Below are positions 35,241-44,380 of a DNA stretch of 64,000 nt, one piece after another. The DNA lies in contig JBBRXP010000002.1 of NCBI GenBank assembly GCA_038238555.1, forward strand, positions 31,990 to 95,989. The letters are read 5' to 3'. The first letter of the stretch is position 1. Each line of letters begins with the position of its first letter. The position numbers and the translations under genes are program-made. This DNA comes from JANNXQ01 sp038238555. GTDB lineage: Bacteria; Verrucomicrobiota; Verrucomicrobiia; Chthoniobacterales; Chthoniobacteraceae. The notes under the pieces are model-generated. The model was not told the origin of the DNA and searched no databases. It worked only from the letters and a program-made list of their open reading frames with translations.

Positions 35241-35437
35241 GAAGTGTGAAGGAGTGTGAAGAACCGCGGGGGTGATCGCATCAAAATTCCAACACCGTGC
35301 GCGGAACCCGAGGAGAGCTTTCCGGAATCAGCGGCGGCAATTTTGATGCGTTTGGCTCGGGCAATTTGGCTGCTTGACGGAAAAGTTCTCAGTCCCTCTT
35401 ATACGCGAGTTTTTCCGCCGGTAGTCGCAATCCACCT

Positions 35438-37756
35438 ATGAATTTCCGATCCCTCGCTGCTCTCGCCTTCACGCTGCCAGCCATGCTCTTGACGATTGCG
35501 CACGGCCAGCCGCCGCAGAATGGACAACCGCAGGCGCCGATCGTGAGAGCTATCGAAGTGCAGTTTGCCGGGCCGGCGCAGGTGTCGAAGGAGAAGATCC
35601 TGGCCAACATGCGCACGCGCGTGGGCAAGCCGTATAACGACCAGGTCGTCGAGGAAGACATCCGCAATCTTTATTCGACTGGCAACATCTCCAATGTGCG
35701 CATCTTTGGAGAGCCGCAGCAGAATGGCGTGAAGGTGATCGTGGTCGTGGCGGCAAAGGCGAAGATCAGTGAGGTGATCTTAAATGGCGTCGAGCGCGTG
35801 AAGGCGGCACGCATCCGCAAGGAGATCAGCGCGAAACCCGGCGACCAACTCAACGAGGCAAATCTGGAACAGGATCGGCAGAAGATTCTCGACTACTACG
35901 CGGGCAAAGGTTTTGGCGACGTGGACGTGAAGTTTGACTCGGCCATCAATGAGAAGACGGGCTCGGCACGGGTGACTTTCACGGTGAGCGAAGGAGGCAA
36001 GACGGTGATTCGTTCGGTGAAGATCGAGGGCAACAGCGCCATCAAGACGAGCGCGATCAAGAAGGCGATCAAGACGCAGCCCAAGAGCCTGCTTCGGCCG
36101 CTGTCGCTTTTTTCAAAGAGCGCGCGGCTCAGTAATGAGCAGCTCGAGGCGGATGTGGCCGCGGTGCGCGAGCTTTACCAGAGCCGGGGCTACGTGGATG
36201 TGCGCGTGGCCCCGCCGCGCGTGGAGCGCAATCGCGATGGCACGGTGGCGGTGATTTTCTCCATCAACGAGGGGCCGCAGTATCGGGTCGGCAAGGTGTC
36301 GTATTCCGGCGCGCAGGTGCTGACGCTGGAGGAGCTGACCAAGGGCGCGAAAATCAAGACGGGCGAAATTTACTCGCCGCAAAATCTGCGCGCCGACGTG
36401 AAGAAGATTCAGGACGCATACGGCGCGCGGGGCTACATCGACTTCAATGCGGGCGCGCAGACTTCGCCGGGGCCGGACCGCACGATCGACGTGGCTTTCC
36501 ACATCGACGAAGGCGTGCAGAGCTACGTGGAGCACATCAATATCTCCGGCAACACGCGCACCAAGGACAAGGTGATCCGCCGCGAAGTGGCCGTGGCGCC
36601 GGGCGAAATCTATAACACCGTGCGGCTCGATGCTTCCAAGCAGCGGCTGCTGAATCTGAATTACTTTGAGAAGGTGGACATGTATCCGAGCGACACGCTG
36701 GTGCCGGGACGCAAGGACGTGAACATCGCGGTCAGCGAAAAGCGCACGGGATCGTTTAACTTCGGCGCTGGCTTTAGCTCCATCGACAGCTTGCTGGGCT
36801 TCGCGGAAATCACGCAGAGTAACTTCGACATCGGCCGCTGGCCGTATCTCACCGGCGGCGGCCAGCGGTTCCGGGCGCGCGTGCAGTATGGCACGCGACG
36901 CAAGGACTTCGTGATCTCTCTCACCGAGCCGTATTTTCTCGACCGCGAAATCTCGGTGAGCGGCGAGGCATTCTATCGCGAGGCGTCCTTCCTTTCCGCG
37001 GTGTACGACGAGAAGCGCTATGGCTTCGATCTCAATGCGCGCAAGCGCGTGGGTACTTTCACTTCCGTGCGCGGCGGATACCGGATCGAGGAGATTGGCA
37101 TTTTCAATGTGGATCAGGGCGCCTCGCAGACCATCCAGGACGAGCGCGGTTCGCGCCTCAAGAGCGAGATCAGCACGGGCATCAATTACGATTCGCGCGA
37201 CTCGGTCTTCCTCACCCGCCGCGGCGAACGCATCGACTTGGGGGCTTACGTCGCCGGAGGTTTCCTCGGCGGCGACACAAACATCTATGGCTTCGACCTC
37301 GAGGCCTCGAAGTACTTCCTGCTTCCGGGGGACTTGATCCTCACCTTCAACGGCGAGGCCGCCAGCGTCGATACGTGGTCGGGCGGCGACCGTGTGCCGA
37401 TCTACGACCGGCTCTATCTCGGCGGCGCGAATAATCTCCGCGGATTTAAGTTCCGCGACGTGGGCCCGAAGGACGAGAACGGCGAGCCGATCGGCGGCAG
37501 GAGCCTGTGGCGGTTCACCGCGGAAGTCACCTTCCCGATCGTGGACAAAGTGCGCGGCGCATTTTTCTACGACATCGGCGCGGTCGGCGCGAGTTCCTAC
37601 AACTTCGGCGGCAGTGTGAACAGCGACGTGGGAGTGGGCCTCCGGCTCGATCTGCCGATCGGCCCGGTGCGCATCGACTACGGCATCCCGTTGCAGACCG
37701 ACAGGGACAACAAGTCGAGCGGCAAATTCAACTTCAACATCGGCTATCAATTTTGA
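35438..37756 (+). CDS. bamA: outer-membrane protein assembly factor BamA
   Basis: 772 residues. Signal peptide, then five POTRA repeats at about residues 35-420 (VRAIEVQFAGPAQVSKEKIL; ISEVILNGVERVKAARIRKE; IRSVKIEGNSAIKTSAIKKA; VGKVSYSGAQVLTLEELTKG; VEHINISGNTRTKDKVIRRE), then the 16-strand barrel with DRLYLGGANNLRGFKFRDVG (VRGF-type lid-lock motif) and a C-terminal beta signal ending NFNIGYQF. It inserts beta-barrel proteins in the outer membrane, so the organism is diderm. It leads the conserved bamA-skp-lpxD order. Complete. Confidence 0.97.
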   Translation: MNFRSLAALAFTLPAMLLTIAHGQPPQNGQPQAPIVRAIEVQFAGPAQVSKEKILANMRTRVGKPYNDQVVEEDIRNLYSTGNISNVRIFGEPQQNGVKVIVVVAAKAKISEVILNGVERVKAARIRKEISAKPGDQLNEANLEQDRQKILDYYAGKGFGDVDVKFDSAINEKTGSARVTFTVSEGGKTVIRSVKIEGNSAIKTSAIKKAIKTQPKSLLRPLSLFSKSARLSNEQLEADVAAVRELYQSRGYVDVRVAPPRVERNRDGTVAVIFSINEGPQYRVGKVSYSGAQVLTLEELTKGAKIKTGEIYSPQNLRADVKKIQDAYGARGYIDFNAGAQTSPGPDRTIDVAFHIDEGVQSYVEHINISGNTRTKDKVIRREVAVAPGEIYNTVRLDASKQRLLNLNYFEKVDMYPSDTLVPGRKDVNIAVSEKRTGSFNFGAGFSSIDSLLGFAEITQSNFDIGRWPYLTGGGQRFRARVQYGTRRKDFVISLTEPYFLDREISVSGEAFYREASFLSAVYDEKRYGFDLNARKRVGTFTSVRGGYRIEEIGIFNVDQGASQTIQDERGSRLKSEISTGINYDSRDSVFLTRRGERIDLGAYVAGGFLGGDTNIYGFDLEASKYFLLPGDLILTFNGEAASVDTWSGGDRVPIYDRLYLGGANNLRGFKFRDVGPKDENGEPIGGRSLWRFTAEVTFPIVDKVRGAFFYDIGAVGASSYNFGGSVNSDVGVGLRLDLPIGPVRIDYGIPLQTDRDNKSSGKFNFNIGYQF

Positions 37757-37840
37757 ACGCATGATGTGTGAGCGGGTCTGAAACTGCCCGCTTGACCCGG
37801 CGGCCTGCGCTTCCCGATCCTTTTACCCCATCCAACCTAC

Positions 37841-38464
37841 ATGAAAACCAACATCATCCTCACCCTCGTCCTCGCAATCTTCGGCGCTTCCGCGCACGCC
37901 CAAAGTCTCAAGATCGGCACCGTCGATATGAAGAAAGTCTTTGAGAGCTACTCAAAGACGAAGGAAGCCGAATCGAAGATCAATGAAGCCCGCAACAACG
38001 CCAAGAAAGAGCTCGAGGACCGGCTCGACATTCAAAAAAAGGCGATGGACGAAGTGCAGAAGATGAATCAGGAAATCGAAAATCCGGCCCTGAGCAAGGA
38101 GGCCAAAGAAGGCAAGACCAAGACGCGCGACGAGAGGATCGCCGAGCTACGCACGATGGATCGGGAGAATTCCGAGTTCCGCGCCAACCGCGAGAAGCAA
38201 CTCCAGGAACAGTCGGTGCGGATGCGTTCCGGGATCGTCGATGAGATCAATAAAGTCGTGGACGCCAAGGTGAAGGCCGATAACTACGACTTGGTCATCG
38301 ATAAGTCCGGCCCGAGCTTGAACGGCGTGCCGATCGTCCTTTACTCGCGCGAGTCTTGGGAATTTACCAACGACGTGATCACCGCCCTCAACAAAAACAA
38401 GGGCAAGGACACGAACGAGGCAGCGCCCGCCGCCAAGCCGGAAGCGCCGCCAAAAAAGAAGTAA
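37841..38464 (+). CDS. skp: OmpH/Skp-family periplasmic chaperone
   Basis: 207 residues: signal MKTNIILTLVLAIFGASAHA, then LKIGTVDMKKVFESYSKTKE, a long coiled-coil of charged heptads (about 35-130), and a C-terminal YDLVIDKSGPSLNGVPIVLY segment as in Skp/HlpA. It escorts unfolded outer-membrane proteins to BamA. The Lys/Ala/Pro-rich tail (EAAPAAKPEAPPKKK) is longer than in enterobacteria. It lies 84 bases after bamA and 8 bases before lpxD, so it is very likely one operon. Confidence 0.93.
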   Translation: MKTNIILTLVLAIFGASAHAQSLKIGTVDMKKVFESYSKTKEAESKINEARNNAKKELEDRLDIQKKAMDEVQKMNQEIENPALSKEAKEGKTKTRDERIAELRTMDRENSEFRANREKQLQEQSVRMRSGIVDEINKVVDAKVKADNYDLVIDKSGPSLNGVPIVLYSRESWEFTNDVITALNKNKGKDTNEAAPAAKPEAPPKKK

Positions 38465-38472
38465 GTCCGGCC

Positions 38473-39537
38473 GTGCGAATCACGGTTCACGAACTGGCCG
38501 CCTTGGTGGGCGGCCAGTTGGCTAATGAGGCGGATGGGTCGCGTGTCCTCAGCGGTGTGGCGGCGATCGGCGAGGCGGGCGAGGGCGACGTGACCTTTCT
38601 CGGCAACGCCCGATATCTCCCGCAGCTTAAGGTCACGCGCGCTACGGCTGCTTTGGTGCCGGCGGATTTTTCCGGAGAGACTCCGGCCATCGCCGTGCGC
38701 GTGGAGAATCCGTCGCTGGCCTTCGCTCAGATGCTGGAGAGATTCGCGCCGCCGCCGATTCGCTTCGAGCCGGGAGTGCATCCGAGCGCGGCAGTCGGCG
38801 GGGATGTACAAATGGGCGAGGGCGTTTCGATTCAGCCCTTCGTGGTGATCGAAGATGGAGTGCGCATCGGCCCCGGCACCGTGATCGGCGCGCACTGCTA
38901 CCTCGGCCACGGCGCGAGCATCGGCGCGGATTGCCACCTGGCTCCGCGCGCAACTGTGGGCGCGCGATGCATCCTCGGCGATCGGGTGCTCGTCCACAGC
39001 GGAGCGGTGGTGGGCAGCGATGGATTTGGGTTTGAATTTGCGGGAGGCCGGCACGTGAAGATCCCGCAAACAGGCATCGTGCAGATCGACGACGACGTGG
39101 AGGTGGGCGCAAACGTGACCATCGACCGGGCGCGCTTCGGCCGCACTTGGATCGGCGAAGGCACGAAGATCGACAACCTGGTCCAGATCGCCCACAACGT
39201 CGTCATTGGGAAACACTGCATCCTCGTCTCCCAAGCCGGCATCTCGGGCAGCACCCGGCTGGGCAATTACGTCACACTCGCCGGCCAGGTCGGGGTGGTC
39301 GGCCACATCGAGATCGGCGATCGAGCCACCGTGGGAGCCAAGAGCGGCGTGAGCAAGTCCATCGGCTCCGGCGAAGTCTGGTTTGGCTATCCGGCCACGC
39401 CCATCAAGGTGAGCAAGGAACAACTGGCCCGCGTCCATCGCCTCCCAAAGCTCTACCAACGAGTGAAACGCCTTGAGCAAATCCTGGACGCGGAAAAGAA
39501 ATCTTTGCCCCCGGAAAGCGAAGGCTTGAGCGCTTAG
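38473..39537 (+). CDS. lpxD: UDP-3-O-(3-hydroxyacyl)glucosamine N-acyltransferase
   Basis: 354 residues from GTG 38473, 8 bases after the skp stop; no better ATG exists. The N-terminal uridine-binding domain reads ITVHELAALVGGQLANEADG and VTFLGNARYLPQLKVTRATA. The left-handed beta-helix begins at about 105 (hexapeptides such as IGPGTVIGAHCYLG, IGADCHLAPRATVG), with DGFGFEFAGGRHVKIPQTG and NLVQIAHNVVIGKHCILVSQ carrying the catalytic His. The C-terminal helix ends EKKSLPPESEG. It adds the N-linked acyl chain in lipid A synthesis. Confidence 0.96.
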   Translation: MRITVHELAALVGGQLANEADGSRVLSGVAAIGEAGEGDVTFLGNARYLPQLKVTRATAALVPADFSGETPAIAVRVENPSLAFAQMLERFAPPPIRFEPGVHPSAAVGGDVQMGEGVSIQPFVVIEDGVRIGPGTVIGAHCYLGHGASIGADCHLAPRATVGARCILGDRVLVHSGAVVGSDGFGFEFAGGRHVKIPQTGIVQIDDDVEVGANVTIDRARFGRTWIGEGTKIDNLVQIAHNVVIGKHCILVSQAGISGSTRLGNYVTLAGQVGVVGHIEIGDRATVGAKSGVSKSIGSGEVWFGYPATPIKVSKEQLARVHRLPKLYQRVKRLEQILDAEKKSLPPESEGLSA

Positions 39538-39562
39538 CCAGACGCCCCTACTTTCCCGCCGC

Positions 39563-40060
39563 ATGCCCAGCCGAAAGTACACCGCAGCCAATCCTCCGCG
39601 CAAGGCCCGGACGCCGAAACGCAAGGTGTGCGCGCCGAGGTTTCCGCTTCAACGGCAGTTCGAATTTCTCGAGCCCTCTCAAGGCCGCTTCTTCAATCTG
39701 CGCGAGGTCTTCGACAAAATGAACGCCCGCTACTTCCGCAATCGGCTCAAGGATTACACCATCGTGTGGGGCCAGCGCCGCCAGCGACGGCCGCGTGAAT
39801 ACATGGTTTTCGGCACCATCCAGGAAGCCGACCGACTCATCCGCGTGCACCCGCTGCTCGACCGCGCCTTCGTGCCGCGGTGGTTTGTCGAATACGTCGT
39901 CTATCACGAGATGCTCCACGCCTTTGTGCCCGATACCTACGACTCGAGCGGCCGGCGCCAGGTGCATCACGCAAAATTCCTCGCACGGGAAAAGAGGTTC
40001 CACTGGTTCCGCCGCGCCAAGGAATGGGAGCAGGATAACCTCGCGCACTTCCTCCAGTAA
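39563..40060 (+). CDS. SprT-like zinc metallopeptidase-type protein
   Basis: 165 residues. FNLREVFDKMNARYFRNRL then KDYTIVWGQRR, followed by VEYVVYHEMLHAFVPDTYDS with the HExxH zinc site (HEMLH), and a third ligand in RQVHHAKFLAREKRF. This is the SprT/YgjP-like arrangement (WGxR, HExxH, H..F). The basic N-terminus (RKARTPKRK) may bind DNA. Physiological substrate unknown. Separate transcript or the tail of the lpxD operon, 25 bases downstream. Confidence 0.8.
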   Translation: MPSRKYTAANPPRKARTPKRKVCAPRFPLQRQFEFLEPSQGRFFNLREVFDKMNARYFRNRLKDYTIVWGQRRQRRPREYMVFGTIQEADRLIRVHPLLDRAFVPRWFVEYVVYHEMLHAFVPDTYDSSGRRQVHHAKFLAREKRFHWFRRAKEWEQDNLAHFLQ

Positions 40061-40076
40061 GCGGAGCATAGAAGCC

Positions 40077-40724
40077 ATGACCGCACTTGCCGCCCCTCGT
40101 GAAGCGCCCGCCGAGGCCCGCGTGCTCTTGCGCGTGAGTTGGGACACCTACGAGCGCATCCTCGCCGAACACAACGAGTGCGCCAGCCCGCGCTTCACCT
40201 ACGACGGTGGATACCTCGAGATCATGCCCCTCTCCTTCGAACAGGAATACCCGAATCGCACGCTGGCATGTTTGGTGGGATTGATTCTCGGTGAGTGGGA
40301 CATCGACTTTGTGGAAGCTGGCTCCAATACCTTCAAGCGACCTGACCTCGCCAAGGGTTTCGAGCCGGACTCGTGCTTCTTCATCCGGCACGCAGAGGCA
40401 GTCCGAGGCAAGAAGCGCCTGGATCTTGCGGTCGATCCGCCGCCGGACCTCATCATCGAGATCGAAGTCACCGAGCCGCTTTTGCCGCGATTGCCGATCT
40501 TTGCCGCCGTGGGCGTCCCGGAGATCTGGCAATACGCGGGCGACACCGTTCTGGTGAAAACGCTCGATCTAGCCAGCTACGGCCAGGCCACTCACAGCGC
40601 GGCACTGCCGGGATTGAGTGCCGAGACGATCACGGAGTTTCTGCGGCACAGCCGGGAGATGAAAAGCCCCGCGTGGATGCGGCGTGTGCGCGAGTGGGCT
40701 CAGGAGCATGGCCGTGGAAAGTGA
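40077..40724 (+). CDS. Uma2-family putative restriction-endonuclease-like protein (DUF820)
   Basis: 215 residues from ATG 40077. The order is that of Uma2 proteins: LLRVSWDTYERILAEHNECA, RFTYDGGYLEIMPLSFEQEY, FKRPDLAKGFEPDSCFFIRH (active-site PDxC), DLAVDPPPDLIIEIEVTEPL (catalytic E.E region), GVPEIWQYAGD. It has a PD-(D/E)xK-like fold. The family is abundant in cyanobacteria and PVC bacteria; its function is unsettled. Follows the SprT-like gene by 16 bases. Confidence 0.88.
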   Translation: MTALAAPREAPAEARVLLRVSWDTYERILAEHNECASPRFTYDGGYLEIMPLSFEQEYPNRTLACLVGLILGEWDIDFVEAGSNTFKRPDLAKGFEPDSCFFIRHAEAVRGKKRLDLAVDPPPDLIIEIEVTEPLLPRLPIFAAVGVPEIWQYAGDTVLVKTLDLASYGQATHSAALPGLSAETITEFLRHSREMKSPAWMRRVREWAQEHGRGK

Positions 40725-40760
40725 AAGGGGCAGGATCCGGATTTCTCTTCATTTTTTTGC

Positions 40761-41110
40761 TCAGCCGAAAATCGTAAAGAGCGCGGCCGCGATTTGGTTT
40801 GCGCGTGAAGCCGGCGCCATGAAGCGCGGAAAGCGCGAGCGGTAGAGTGCCAGCGCCAGCGCCAGCAGCACCACGTCTCGGGCGATCGCCAGCGCGGGGC
40901 GCGCTCCCAGCGGATCCCACTTCCCGAAGCACCGCAATCAAAGGACAACCCGCGCGCCACGGCTTGGCCGAGGATGGCGATGAATGCAGCGTTGAGCAGC
41001 GCGATGCCCAACGCCGCGGCGCGCCGCCAAGGACCGGCGATGAGCAGCGCACCGCACAGAATCTCAAACGGCGGGAGCGCAATCGCCACGGCGTTGCTCC
41101 ATTCTCGGGC
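40761..41110 (-). pseudogene. DoxX/MauE-like membrane protein, truncated and frameshifted
   Basis: The minus strand reads LPPFEILCGALLIAGPWRRA, ALLNAAFIAILGQAVARGLS and FDCG. One missing C at about 40935 then forces a shift, after which CFGKWDPLGARPALAIARDV and ...FPRFMAPASRANQIAA finish at a TGA (40761-40763). The DCGCFG motif is typical of this MauE/DoxX subgroup. The first transmembrane helix is absent; upstream is a short hairpin (41126-41139). Not functional. Confidence 0.7.
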
Positions 41111-41125
41111 AACACACGAAACGTT

Positions 41126-41139
41126 GCGACGCTCCTCGC
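41126..41139. repeat. hairpin GCGA-CGCTCC-TCGC
   Basis: A four-base stem with a loop containing CTCC at the broken 5' edge of the DoxX-like remnant. By form it is related to the CCTC/CTCC-loop hairpins elsewhere in the window. Confidence 0.4.
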
Positions 41140-41356
41140 GAATGCCGGCGCATCGCGCCCCGCTTACCATCGCGTCCTCCAGCTTAGGATGGAATCAAGC
41201 TACCGCGTCTCCCAGCTCAATTGCGCCACTGCGTGCGAATTGAAAGCGAGAATAACCACGGCATATCGAATTGCAGACCACCTTTAGCAAAAACCAACCC
41301 AAAATATCTTAGCGGAACAATCGCAAGAGAAATTACTTGTCTGACATCTATGATCG

Positions 41357-41758
41357 TCAAATAGCCTTTCCATGAAAATCCAATCCGAGAGGATTTTTTA
41401 TGGCTTGATTGACATGATCGACTTCCATCATCACGTGAGGCCTGAGAACAGTAAAGTGGACGCTACTATCTCCGCCGGTAGATAGCATTGCTGTGACCGT
41501 GACATTGTTCTTTGGATAGTCGGGCGCGATGAAGGTGGTTGACGGTTCTTGTCTCGGAAAAATCCAACCGTCACTGTTCGTCCAGCTCACTGTGGCTTTG
41601 ACCGGGCCTGGCGTGACGGTGCAAGTGACCTGCTCGCAGACTCCAACCACCTTGCGATCGAGAGGGGGCGGCGTTGTGAACACCGTCTGAGTTACGATTT
41701 TCGAGAAGGTTCGTTTAACGAACAAGTTCTTGAAAAAATCCCAAATAGGATCCAACAC
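41357..41758 (-). CDS. hypothetical protein with an Ig-like domain, probably N-terminally truncated
   Basis: 133 residues from a possible GTG at 41758; the frame is open another about 35 codons (KIAIAIPANAARTLTFEVTA) to a TAA but has no start. VGVCEQVTCTVTPGPVKATV, then SWTNSDGWIFPRQEPSTTF and APDYPKNNVTVTAMLS resemble an Ig-like beta-sandwich as found in secreted proteins. It is more AT-rich than its surroundings and has no known partner. It could be acquired or a relic; function unknown. Confidence 0.5.
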   Translation of the reverse strand: MLDPIWDFFKNLFVKRTFSKIVTQTVFTTPPPLDRKVVGVCEQVTCTVTPGPVKATVSWTNSDGWIFPRQEPSTTFIAPDYPKNNVTVTAMLSTGGDSSVHFTVLRPHVMMEVDHVNQAIKNPLGLDFHGKAI

Positions 41759-41968
41759 CGGGGCCGTAACTTCGAAGGTAAGTGTCCGGGCGGCATTTGC
41801 GGGGATGGCAATGGCGATCTTTAGATGGTGGAATGGAGTGTCACGGGTCGGGTAGCTAAGTTAGCCACAGCTCGCTAAGAGCGAAGAGAGCGCCGAATAT
41901 GTCATCGGGTCGCCGGATTGCTTTCCTCCTTCCATTTCCCCTGCCTCCAGTCGAGAGTCCGCGCCGCT

Positions 41969-43084
41969 GTGGAAACAATCGCCTCTCAAGATTCGCGTCG
42001 CCGCCGCGTCGTCGTGGGCATGAGCGGCGGGGTGGATTCGAGCGTCGCGGCGTGGTTGCTCAAGGAGCAAGGCTACGACGTCGTCGGGGTCACGATGAAG
42101 GTGTGGCCTCAGGATTGCATCTCGCGCGCCGAGGACAAATGCTGCGGCCCGCAAGCCATCGCCGATGCTCGCGGCGTGGCGCACTTGCTCGGCATCCCGC
42201 ACTACGTGGTCGATGAAGCGGAGAATTTCGAGCGGCTCGTGATCGACTACTTCACCGAAGAGTACCGGAAAGGCCGCACGCCGAATCCCTGCGTGATGTG
42301 CAACGAGAAAGTGAAATTCGGAAACTTGTGGGGCAAGGCCAGAGCCATCGGCGCCGACTTCATCGCCACGGGCCACTACGCCATTATCGAGCACCACGCA
42401 GATCGCGCCGTGCTCCGCAAAGGTCGCGACCCGCGCAAGGACCAATCGTATTTCCTCTTCAGCCTCCGCCAGGCGCAACTCGAGCGCGCGCGCTTCCCGC
42501 TCGGCGCGATGGAGAAGACCGAGATCCGCGCCATCGCCCGCCGGCTCGGCTTCAAGACGGCGGACAAAGCGGACAGCCAGGAAATCTGTTTCGTCCCCGG
42601 CAACGATTACAAAGCCTTCCTTCGCTCGCATCTCGGCGAACACGAGTTTCATCGCGGCGGCATCTATGACAAGGAGGGTCGCCGCATTGCCGAGCACGAA
42701 GGCATCGAACTCTTCACCATCGGCCAGCGCAAAGGTTTGCCCGGCGGCTCGCCCCGTCCGCAGTACGTCATCGACATCGACCCCGCCTCGCACCGCGTGA
42801 TCGTCGGTGACGCCGGAGATTTGATCACCGAAGAATTCACCATCGACCACTGCGCGTGGCACCTCGAAGCGAGCGAGCCTTTTGAAGTGACGGTGAAGGT
42901 TCGCTACGGCCACGCCGGCACACCCGCCACCGTATTTCCGAGTGAGCACGGCGAGGCGCGCGTGCGCCTGCACGCGCCGCAACGCGCTGTGACGCCGGGC
43001 CAGGCCGCAGTCTGCTACCGTGGCGACGAAGTGCTCGGCGGCGGCTGGATCGTGCGGCAGCGAGCAGTCGTGGCGGCTGCTTGA
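41969..43084 (+). CDS. mnmA: tRNA-specific 2-thiouridylase MnmA
   Basis: 371 residues from GTG 41969 (the frame opens 17 codons earlier without a good start). The PP-loop is VVVGMSGGVDSSVAAWLLKE. The catalytic pair is in GRTPNPCVMCNEKVKFG and ADSQEICFVPGNDYKAFL. KDQSYFLFSLRQAQLERARF, FTIGQRKGLPGGSPRPQYVI and the C-terminal beta-barrel follow. It introduces the 2-thio group at U34 of tRNAs for Glu, Gln and Lys, using sulfur passed by persulfide carriers. Complete and monocistronic. Confidence 0.95.
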   Translation: METIASQDSRRRRVVVGMSGGVDSSVAAWLLKEQGYDVVGVTMKVWPQDCISRAEDKCCGPQAIADARGVAHLLGIPHYVVDEAENFERLVIDYFTEEYRKGRTPNPCVMCNEKVKFGNLWGKARAIGADFIATGHYAIIEHHADRAVLRKGRDPRKDQSYFLFSLRQAQLERARFPLGAMEKTEIRAIARRLGFKTADKADSQEICFVPGNDYKAFLRSHLGEHEFHRGGIYDKEGRRIAEHEGIELFTIGQRKGLPGGSPRPQYVIDIDPASHRVIVGDAGDLITEEFTIDHCAWHLEASEPFEVTVKVRYGHAGTPATVFPSEHGEARVRLHAPQRAVTPGQAAVCYRGDEVLGGGWIVRQRAVVAAA

Positions 43085-43329
43085 TCGGAATCCTTACGCT
43101 CGATGGGAGATGGGATTGACCCGCGTGTCGGCGAGATTGCATCACCAGCCGATCGGCGGATGGGAGGTGAGAAAGTCGCTCCGCTCGCCGCGAACGTTTG
43201 CGAGGTCGGGCTCCGGTTCGGAATCATCCAGCGTCAACGGCTTCTCTTGCCGCACGTTCCGTCAGACGATGATCAGTCTCGACGCTTCTTGGAATGCACC
43301 GCCGGCGGATAGACTAGCGGGGGAAAGCT

Positions 43330-43800
43330 TTAGAGCGTCGCGAGCTTTGCTTTGAGGGCGTCGAAATTCGGCAGGTCTTTGGGCGTCGGCGTCTGCTCCG
43401 CGTATTGGATCACGCCCGACTTATCGACCACGAAGGCCGCGCGCGCCGCGCTGTCACCGATGCCGGCGATGCCTTTGAAAAGCACGCCGTAAGCGTTGGT
43501 CGCTTCCTTGTTCAGGTCGCTCACGAGCGTGATACCGATCTTCTCTTTCTGCGCCCACGCCTCCTGGGCAAAGGGATTGTCGATGCTCACGCCGATGACT
43601 TCGGCGCCGGCGCTCGAGTAGGTGTCGAGGGCTTGCGACACGTTGCACATCTCCGAGGTGCACACGCTGGTGAAGGCCAGCGGAAAGAAGAGCACGAGCG
43701 TGGTCTTGCCCGGCGCGGGCAGCGTGACATCGACGAGGCCGTCGGCCTTTTTCGATTTGAGGGTGAAGGTGGGCGCTTTGGTTCCAACGGAGAGGGGCAT
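43330..43800 (-). CDS. peroxiredoxin (AhpC/TSA family)
   Basis: 156 residues. MPLSVGTKAPTFTLKSKKAD is followed by VLFFPLAFTSVCTSEMCNVS with the peroxidatic Cys in FTSVCTSE. SIDNPFAQEAWAQKEKIGIT and AARAAFVVDKSGVIQYAEQT close it. Two cysteines in CTSEMC may form an atypical disulfide. It reduces hydrogen peroxide or alkyl peroxides in the cytoplasm. Divergent from the DUF456 gene, with a heptamer palindrome filling the gap between the two start codons. Confidence 0.93.
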   Translation of the reverse strand: MPLSVGTKAPTFTLKSKKADGLVDVTLPAPGKTTLVLFFPLAFTSVCTSEMCNVSQALDTYSSAGAEVIGVSIDNPFAQEAWAQKEKIGITLVSDLNKEATNAYGVLFKGIAGIGDSAARAAFVVDKSGVIQYAEQTPTPKDLPNFDALKAKLATL

Positions 43801-43817
43801 GGGATTTAGAGTTTGGA

Positions 43818-43886
43818 TTTCAGATTTCGGATTGAAGGCGCGTTGATAGTGTCCGCGTGGATGCGGCGCAAATCTGAAATCTGAAA
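43818..43886. repeat. heptamer palindrome (TTTCAGA type) between two divergent starts
   Basis: The left arm is TTTCAGATTTCGGATT (43818-43833); the right arm is its inverted copy with one mismatch (43871-43886). The unit is TTTCAGA/TTTCGGA, 7 nt. The right arm ends at the base before the ATG of the DUF456 gene; the left arm starts 18 bases from the peroxiredoxin ATG. Confidence 0.75.
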
Positions 43887-44363
43887 ATGGTCTGGTCTCT
43901 CACTCTCCTGCTCATGCTCGTCGGCCTCGCGGGCACCGTCCTGCCGCTGCTGCCGGGGACTACGATCATCCTTGCGGCGGCGATCCTGCATCACGTGATG
44001 CTTGGCCCGGCGCGGAGCGTGGGCTGGTGGACGATCGCGGGGCTGGCGGTGCTCACGGTGCTGAGTTACGTGCTCGAACTTCTGAGCGGGTCGATCGGCG
44101 CGAAGTGGTTTGGCGCGACGCGATGGGGCGCATTCGGCGGCATCGTCGGGGCGATCGTGGGGATGTTCTTTTTTCCGCTCGGTCTTTTTCTCGGGCCGAT
44201 GATCGGCGTGCTGGTCGGCGAAATTCTCGGAGGCAAGGAACTGCTGCCCGCGGGCAAGTCTTCGTGGGGCACGCTGCTCGGCACCACGGCGGGGATGGTG
44301 ATGAAAGTGACGATCGCCCTCGTGATGATCGCGTGGTTCCTCCTCGCCGCGCTCTGGCGCTGA
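43887..44363 (+). CDS. DUF456 integral membrane protein
   Basis: 158 residues, four or five hydrophobic segments: MVWSLTLLLMLVGLAGTVLP then LLPGTTIILAAAILHHV; WWTIAGLAVLTVLSYVLEL; WGAFGGIVGAIVGMFFFPLG; LGPMIGVLVGEILGGKEL; MVMKVTIALVMIAWFLLAAL. The Gly-rich P-G-T-I and GAxxGxxxGxFxxPLGxxxGP patterns define DUF456. Function unknown; inner membrane. It starts immediately after the palindrome and is followed by the SDR gene 17 bases on. Confidence 0.88.
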   Translation: MVWSLTLLLMLVGLAGTVLPLLPGTTIILAAAILHHVMLGPARSVGWWTIAGLAVLTVLSYVLELLSGSIGAKWFGATRWGAFGGIVGAIVGMFFFPLGLFLGPMIGVLVGEILGGKELLPAGKSSWGTLLGTTAGMVMKVTIALVMIAWFLLAALWR

Positions 44364-44380
44364 CGTTTATTTTCCGCCGC

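Noticed and set aside
43103..43312. A 69-codon frame in the gap after mnmA
   Set aside because: No motif, no start context, low-complexity composition; the 245-base gap shows no recognisable feature.
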